A stretch of DNA of 18,311 bases from NCBI GenBank assembly GCA_963725415.1, contig CAVRZY010000114.1, forward strand, positions 1 to 18,311. Reading direction: 5' to 3'. The notes under the pieces were generated by a model that made no database searches, was not told where the DNA came from, and saw only the letters and a program-made list of their open reading frames with translations. The stretch's first letter is position 1; each line of letters begins with the position of its first letter. The stretch is from CAVRZY01 sp963725415 (lineage in GTDB: Bacteria; Acidobacteriota; Terriglobia; Bryobacterales; Bryobacteraceae). Of this stretch, positions 14,428 to 18,311 are shown one piece after another. The translations under genes and the position numbers were made by a program.

Positions 14428-14634
14428 ATGAGACAGGTTCTCATCTATCCCGGAGACGATGGCTACTGGGTAGCCGAATGCCCGAGCCTGCCCGGCTGCA
14501 TCAGCCAGGGCAAAACCAAGGAAGAGGCCATCGCCAACATCAGGGAGGCAATAGCCGGCTACATCGATGCCTTGCAGGAAGACGGTCTTCCCATCCCTGA
14601 GGAGCGCTTCCAGGCTCTTCTACTGGCTGTGTGA
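14428..14634 (+). CDS. HicB-family antitoxin
   Basis: The 68-residue product is a partial RNase H-like HicB domain: VLIYPGDDGYWVAECPSLPG, CISQGKTKEEAIANIREAI and a C-terminal helix. This is the classic HicB signature (xxPGCxSQGxTxEEAxxNxxEAI). It should bind and block HicA. It is at the short end of the family and has no C-terminal ribbon-helix-helix or HTH domain, so autoregulation may need another factor. Its stop overlaps the GTG of hicA by four bases. hicB precedes hicA here, the reverse of some loci. Confidence 0.88.
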   Translation: MRQVLIYPGDDGYWVAECPSLPGCISQGKTKEEAIANIREAIAGYIDALQEDGLPIPEERFQALLLAV

Positions 14635-14852
14635 GCAGACTCCCAAACATCTCTGGCCGTGAGTGCGTCAATGCACTGGCGAAGATAGGGTTCTTCATCA
14701 AGCGACAGAAAGGGAGCCATATGATTCTGCGCTGGGATGCGCCGTTCACTCAGTTGGTGGTGCCCGATCACAGAGAGCTGGACAAGGGCACTCTTCGTGC
14801 CATCATCCGAGAGGCAGGTCTTAACCCGGACGACTTCCTGGAGTTGCTGTGA
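14631..14852 (+). CDS. HicA-family mRNA interferase toxin
   Basis: The 73-residue product is a double-stranded-RNA-binding-like HicA domain. Visible: PNISGRECVNALAKIGFFI and KRQKGSHMILRW with the catalytic His near residue 30. VVPDHRELDKGTLRAIIREA and GLNPDDFLELL complete the typical C-terminus. HicA toxins cleave mRNA without ribosomes. The GTG start overlaps the hicB stop (GTGA). The module sits between speA and korA, both core genes, about 100 bp from each, so it looks like a small insertion into an otherwise metabolic region. Confidence 0.88.
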   Translation: MSRLPNISGRECVNALAKIGFFIKRQKGSHMILRWDAPFTQLVVPDHRELDKGTLRAIIREAGLNPDDFLELL

Positions 14853-14903
14853 TTCGTTTCAGAGCTACGCCTCCGAAACCGCGCAGCCTGGCGCCCAGTT
14901 TCT

Positions 14904-14909
14904 TATAAT
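14904..14909 (+). promoter_or_regulatory. Consensus -10 box TATAAT of korAB
   Basis: TATAAT lies 47 nt before the chosen korA ATG. The resulting leader contains AGGAGGGG at 14917-14924, too far upstream to serve korA, and a closer AAGGA at 14943-14947 that fits. No obvious -35. Confidence 0.5.
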
Positions 14910-14956
14910 CGTTTCTAGGAGGGGCTGGTCATCTCTGTTACCAAGGATGGGGATTG

Positions 14957-16801
14957 ATGGCAACCATTGAACTAAGCCCGATTTTGGCTGGTTTCGACAG
15001 AACCGAGCAACAAGCGATCAACGATTTCAGCATCCAGGTGGCCACCGTCAACGGCTCCGGCAGCCAGACGGCCAACATCGTCTTGATGCGCGCGCTGTTC
15101 CAGATGGGCATTCCGGTCTCCGGGAAAAACCTGTTTCCCTCGAACATCGCCGGCCTGCCGACCTGGTTCACCATCCGCGCCAGCCGCCATGGCTACGTCG
15201 GCCGCAAGAAGGAAGTGGATCTGCTGGTGGCCATGAACCCGGAAACCGCTCGCGAAGACGTCTTGAAGCTCGATTCGGGCCGCGTGGTGGTTTACGATGA
15301 GCCGCTCAAGCTGAACGCCGTGCGTTCGGATCTCCACTTCTACCCGGTGCCCTTCGACAAGCTGGTCGCGCCGGTCTGCCCCGAGGCCCGACTGCGCAAG
15401 CTAGTGCGCAACATGATCTATGACGGCGTGCTGGGGCACCTGCTCGGCATCGACATCCAGGAGATCCGCACGGCGCTGTTCAGACAGTTCGGCGCCCGCA
15501 AAGCCCAGGCCGCCGAGCTCAACTGGGGTGCGGTCCAGGCGGGACGCGATTACGCCATCCAAAACCTGCCCAAGACAGACCCGTTCCGCATCGAGCGGAT
15601 GAGCGCGACCAGCGGCAAGATTATCATCGAAGGCAACGCCGCCTGCGCCCTGGGCTGCCTGTTCGCGGGCGTCACCGTGGTCTCCTGGTACCCCATCACG
15701 CCCTCCTCCTCGATGATCGAGTCCCTGATCGGCTATTTGAAACGATTCCGCATCGACAAGCAGACCGGGCAAGCCACCTTCGCGGTGGTGCAATGCGAGG
15801 ACGAGCTGGCCTCGCTGGGGATGGTAATCGGCGCGAGCTGGGCCGGCGCCCGGGCCATGACGGCCACCTCCGGGCCCGGCATATCCCTCATGTCCGAGTT
15901 CAGCGGCCTGGGTTACTACGCTGATGTTCCCGCGGTAATCTTCGACGTGCAACGGGTGGGGCCTTCCACCGGCCTGCCCACCCGCACCATGCAGGGCGAC
16001 CTGCTTTCGACCGCCGTGCTGTCCCACGGCGACACCCAGCATCCCATGCTGTTCCCCTCCTCTCCCCGCGAGTGCTTCAGCATGGCCATAGCGGCCTTCG
16101 ATCTGGCGGAGCAGTTCCAGACCCCGGTCTTCGTGATGAGCGACCTGGACCTGGGCATGAACAACTGGATGTCGGATCCCTTCCCCTACCCCAGCGAACC
16201 CATCCGGCGGGGCAAGGTCCTTAGTGCCGAGGACCTGGAGCGGCTGGGCGGCTTCGCCCGTTACAAAGACGTTGACGGCGACGGCGTCGGCTACCGCACC
16301 CTGCCCGGAACCAACCACCCCGCCGCGGCCTATTTCACCCGCGGCTCCGGCCACAACGAGAAGTCGCAATACAGCGAGCGCGAGGACGACTACATGAACA
16401 ATATGGATCGCTTGGCCCGCAAATTCGAAACCATCCGCCGCCATGTCCCCGCGCCGCGCCTGGATGTCCAAGACGATGCCCACATCGGGGTGATCTGCGC
16501 GGGCAGCTCGCGCTACGCGGTCGAGGAGAGCCGCGATCAGTTGCGCCTGGACTACGGCCTCCAGACCAGCTACCTGCGCCTCCAGGCCTACCCGTTCACT
16601 CCGCATCTGGCGAACTTCATCCGCCGCCACGAACGTGTTTATGTGGTAGACCAGAACCGCGATGCGCAGTTGCTTTTGCTGATGCGGCTGGGGCTGGCCC
16701 CGGAGGACATCGCCAGACTCCGCAGCGTCCGTTACTACGGCGGCCTGCCGCTGGACGCGCGCACCGTCACCGACCAGATCGTGAACCAGGAGGATCTATG
16801 A
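14957..16801 (+). CDS. korA: 2-oxoacid:ferredoxin oxidoreductase, combined gamma-alpha subunit
   Basis: The 614-residue product has an N-terminal gamma domain (NGSGSQTANIVLMRALFQMG, GKNLFPSNIAGLPTWFTIRA, about 30-80) followed by the alpha pyrimidine-binding domain (EGNAACALGCLFAGVTVVSW, YPITPSSSMIESL, about 222-255; CEDELASLGMVIGASWAGA; TSGPGISLMSEFSGLGYYAD). This gamma-alpha fusion, with a separate beta, is the KorAB type that decarboxylates 2-oxoglutarate (or a related 2-oxoacid) and reduces ferredoxin, an alternative to the OGDH complex. The substrate is inferred, not seen. The ATG at 14957 is preferred over the TTG at 14954 because AAGGA lies about nine bases before it. The stop overlaps the korB ATG (ATGA). 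Confidence 0.92.
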   Translation: MATIELSPILAGFDRTEQQAINDFSIQVATVNGSGSQTANIVLMRALFQMGIPVSGKNLFPSNIAGLPTWFTIRASRHGYVGRKKEVDLLVAMNPETAREDVLKLDSGRVVVYDEPLKLNAVRSDLHFYPVPFDKLVAPVCPEARLRKLVRNMIYDGVLGHLLGIDIQEIRTALFRQFGARKAQAAELNWGAVQAGRDYAIQNLPKTDPFRIERMSATSGKIIIEGNAACALGCLFAGVTVVSWYPITPSSSMIESLIGYLKRFRIDKQTGQATFAVVQCEDELASLGMVIGASWAGARAMTATSGPGISLMSEFSGLGYYADVPAVIFDVQRVGPSTGLPTRTMQGDLLSTAVLSHGDTQHPMLFPSSPRECFSMAIAAFDLAEQFQTPVFVMSDLDLGMNNWMSDPFPYPSEPIRRGKVLSAEDLERLGGFARYKDVDGDGVGYRTLPGTNHPAAAYFTRGSGHNEKSQYSEREDDYMNNMDRLARKFETIRRHVPAPRLDVQDDAHIGVICAGSSRYAVEESRDQLRLDYGLQTSYLRLQAYPFTPHLANFIRRHERVYVVDQNRDAQLLLLMRLGLAPEDIARLRSVRYYGGLPLDARTVTDQIVNQEDL

Positions 16802-17842
16802 GCGCTCCTGTCACGCCTCCCCCCAAGAAGCTCAACCGCATCGGCCTGGAGGTCCTCAACTATAGAGGCGCCAGGAGCACCCTGTGCGCCGGCTGCGGCC
16901 ACAACTCCATTACCGAGCGTCTCATCGAGTGCTTCTTCGAGATGGGCGTTCCGCCCTGGCAGGTGGCGAAATTCTCCGGGATCGGGTGCTCTTCCAAGTC
17001 GCCCGCCTATTTTTTGAGCCTGGCTCATGGCCTCAACGCCGTCCACGGACGCGCGCCCTCGGTGGCCACCGGTGCGGTCCTCGCCAACCGCCACCTGATC
17101 GGCATCACCGTCTCCGGCGACGGCGACACCGCTTCCATCGGCATCGGGCAGTTCATCCACATGCTCCGCCGCAACATCCGCCAGATCTACATCATCGAGA
17201 ACAACGGCGTCTACGGGCTCACCAAGGGGCAGTTCTCGGCCACCGCGGATGTCGGCTCGAGACTGAAGACCGGCGTGGTCAACGAACTGCCCCCTATCGA
17301 TTGCTGCGTCGAGGCCATTCAGTTGGGCGCCAGCCTGGTGGCCCGCTCCTTCTCCGGCGACAAGCGGCAGCTCCAGGCCATTCTGAAAACCGCCATCGTG
17401 CATCCGGGGCTCTCGGTCATCGACGTTATCTCGCCCTGCGTGACGTTCAACGACCACGAGGGGCTCCACCAAGAGTTACGCCTACATGAAAGAGCACGAC
17501 GAGCCGTTGCACGAACTGGAGTTCGTGCCTGTCTTCGAGGACATCTCGGTTGAGATCGAGGAGGGCGCCGTCCGCGAAATCGCACTCCACGATGGCTCCC
17601 GGCTGCTTCTGAAGAAGCTGGGGCAGGACTACGACCCCACCGACAAGCTCAATGCCCTTCGCACCATCTATGAGGCCGCTGAGAAGGGCCAGGTGGTCAC
17701 CGGCATTCTTTACCTGAATTCTTCCTCCAAGCACTTTGTCGAACTGTTAAACCTGGTGGATGAGCCGCTGGCCACGCTGCCCGAGTCCAGAACCCGGCCC
17801 CCACAAGAAGTCCTCAACCAGATCATGGGGGAGCTCAGGTAG
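16798..17842 (+). CDS. korB: 2-oxoacid:ferredoxin oxidoreductase beta subunit, frameshifted
   Basis: The TPP- and [4Fe-4S]-binding beta subunit is the partner of the upstream gene. Cysteines placed to ligate the cluster: STLCAGCGHNS (C30, C33), GIGCSSKSPAYF (C64) and ISPCVTFNDHEG (about C213). The TPP motif is GDGDTASIGIGQ...IIENNGVYGLTKGQFS (about 107-146). After FNDHEG the frame breaks. Removing one G from GGGG at 17460-17463 gives STKSYAYMKEHDEPLHELEF and reads on to 17842, giving 347 residues, the usual length. The C-terminal part is visible on its own from 17486. Everything on either side is intact, so an indel error is likely. Stop is 11 bp before the proposed start of the next gene. 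Confidence 0.9.
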
Positions 17843-17853
17843 AATGGACATGC

Positions 17854-18311
17854 TTGCCTGTCTCCGCCAAGCTCGATAACCTGCGCGTGGTGCTGGTCTC
17901 TGCGCGCAACCCGCTCAATATCGGAGCGGCCGCCCGTGCCCTGAGCAATTTCGGTTTTACCCACCTGCGCCTGGTGAATCCTTATGAGGTGGCGTTTCGC
18001 GAAGCGCGCTCTGCGGTGGGCGCTGCCGCGCTGCTCCAGACCGCCCGGGAATACCACACCCTCCGCGAGGCAGTCGCCGACTGCACGCTGGTGGTCGGGG
18101 CCACCGCCGTCGGACACCGCGAGCTCCGGCAGCCCTTGCGGCGCCTGGAGTACGGGGCCCGACTGATCTGCCGCCGACTCGCCTCCGGCCCAGTGGCCCT
18201 ATTGTTCGGCTCGGAAAAATTCGGGCTCTCGAACCAGGACTTGAGCCACTGCCACTGGCTGATGCGCATCCCCACCTGCGCCGAGCACGAGTCCATGAAC
18301 CTGGGACAGGC
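17854..18311 (+). CDS. TrmJ/SpoU-family RNA 2'-O-methyltransferase (3' truncated by window)
   Basis: The 152 visible codons carry the SPOUT trefoil-knot signature. NPLNIGAAARALSNFGF sits near the N-terminus (about residues 20-36), LFGSEKFGLSNQDL comes later, and MRIPTCAEHESMNLGQ is at the window edge, where SAM is bound. TrmJ methylates the 2'-O of position 32 in some tRNAs; the exact target cannot be told from this part. The start is taken as TTG 17854, giving MPVSAKLDNLRVVLVSARNP; no strong ribosome binding site is seen. An ATG at 17844 is in another frame and stops quickly. It follows korB at 11 bp, so cotranscription is likely though functionally unrelated. Confidence 0.85.
   Translation, partial: MPVSAKLDNLRVVLVSARNPLNIGAAARALSNFGFTHLRLVNPYEVAFREARSAVGAAALLQTAREYHTLREAVADCTLVVGATAVGHRELRQPLRRLEYGARLICRRLASGPVALLFGSEKFGLSNQDLSHCHWLMRIPTCAEHESMNLGQ

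Noticed and set aside
6081..17842. Programmed +1 frameshifting as the cause of the four breaks
   Set aside because: The sites share no slippery codon, no downstream structure I can see, and no stop at the shift point. The genes involved are not known for recoding.
1..18311. CRISPR array, tRNA, rRNA, prophage or insertion sequence genes
   Set aside because: I found no regularly spaced direct repeats, no cloverleaf, no rRNA-like stretch and no transposase or integrase motif on either strand.

Overview
The window is GC-rich, tightly packed chromosomal DNA. Gene content (a combined gamma-alpha KorA with KorB, a complete lutABC set, a TgpA-type transglutaminase, biosynthetic arginine decarboxylase) and the style of its intergenic repeats suggest an Acidobacteriota-like soil or environmental bacterium. 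That assignment is inference: there is no rRNA or phylogenetic marker here to settle it.

Layout. 1-718: the end of a sigma-70-like factor facing a small zinc-finger anti-sigma-like protein. 719-1078: the only long gap, holding an inverted pair of REP-like hairpins, another hairpin and a doubtful 33-codon ORF. 1079-3199 (-): a membrane transglutaminase. 3331-6663 (+): an SIS/phosphoglucose-isomerase-like protein, an unlisted 44-residue single-span membrane protein, RNase PH and RdgB pyrophosphatase, nearly end to end. 6675-7282 (-): a DUF433/DUF5615 toxin-antitoxin-like pair. 7339-8775 (-): a secreted Cys-rich small protein translationally coupled to an exported aldose 1-epimerase. 8878-12310 (+): lutABC lactate oxidation genes followed by an outer-membrane beta-barrel protein. 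12384-14324 (+): arginine decarboxylase. 14428-14852 (+): HicB/HicA. 14957-17842 (+): korA-korB 2-oxoacid:ferredoxin oxidoreductase. 17854-end: a partial TrmJ/SpoU RNA methyltransferase.

Most of this is core metabolism and RNA or nucleotide housekeeping, with two small toxin-antitoxin modules in gaps. Two patterns run through the whole window. First, four otherwise well-conserved genes (rdgB, the Cys-rich gene, lutA, korB) are each broken by exactly one extra base in a short homopolymer, and each reads correctly if that base is removed; this points to assembly or sequencing indels more than to real decay. Second, several promoters place a -10 box only 6-11 nt before the start codon, some preceded by GGCTGAN heptad repeats, suggesting leaderless or near-leaderless transcripts. 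I do not see a clearly new multi-gene system; the best candidates for novelty are the divergent SIS protein, the 44-residue protein and the Cys-rich/epimerase pair.
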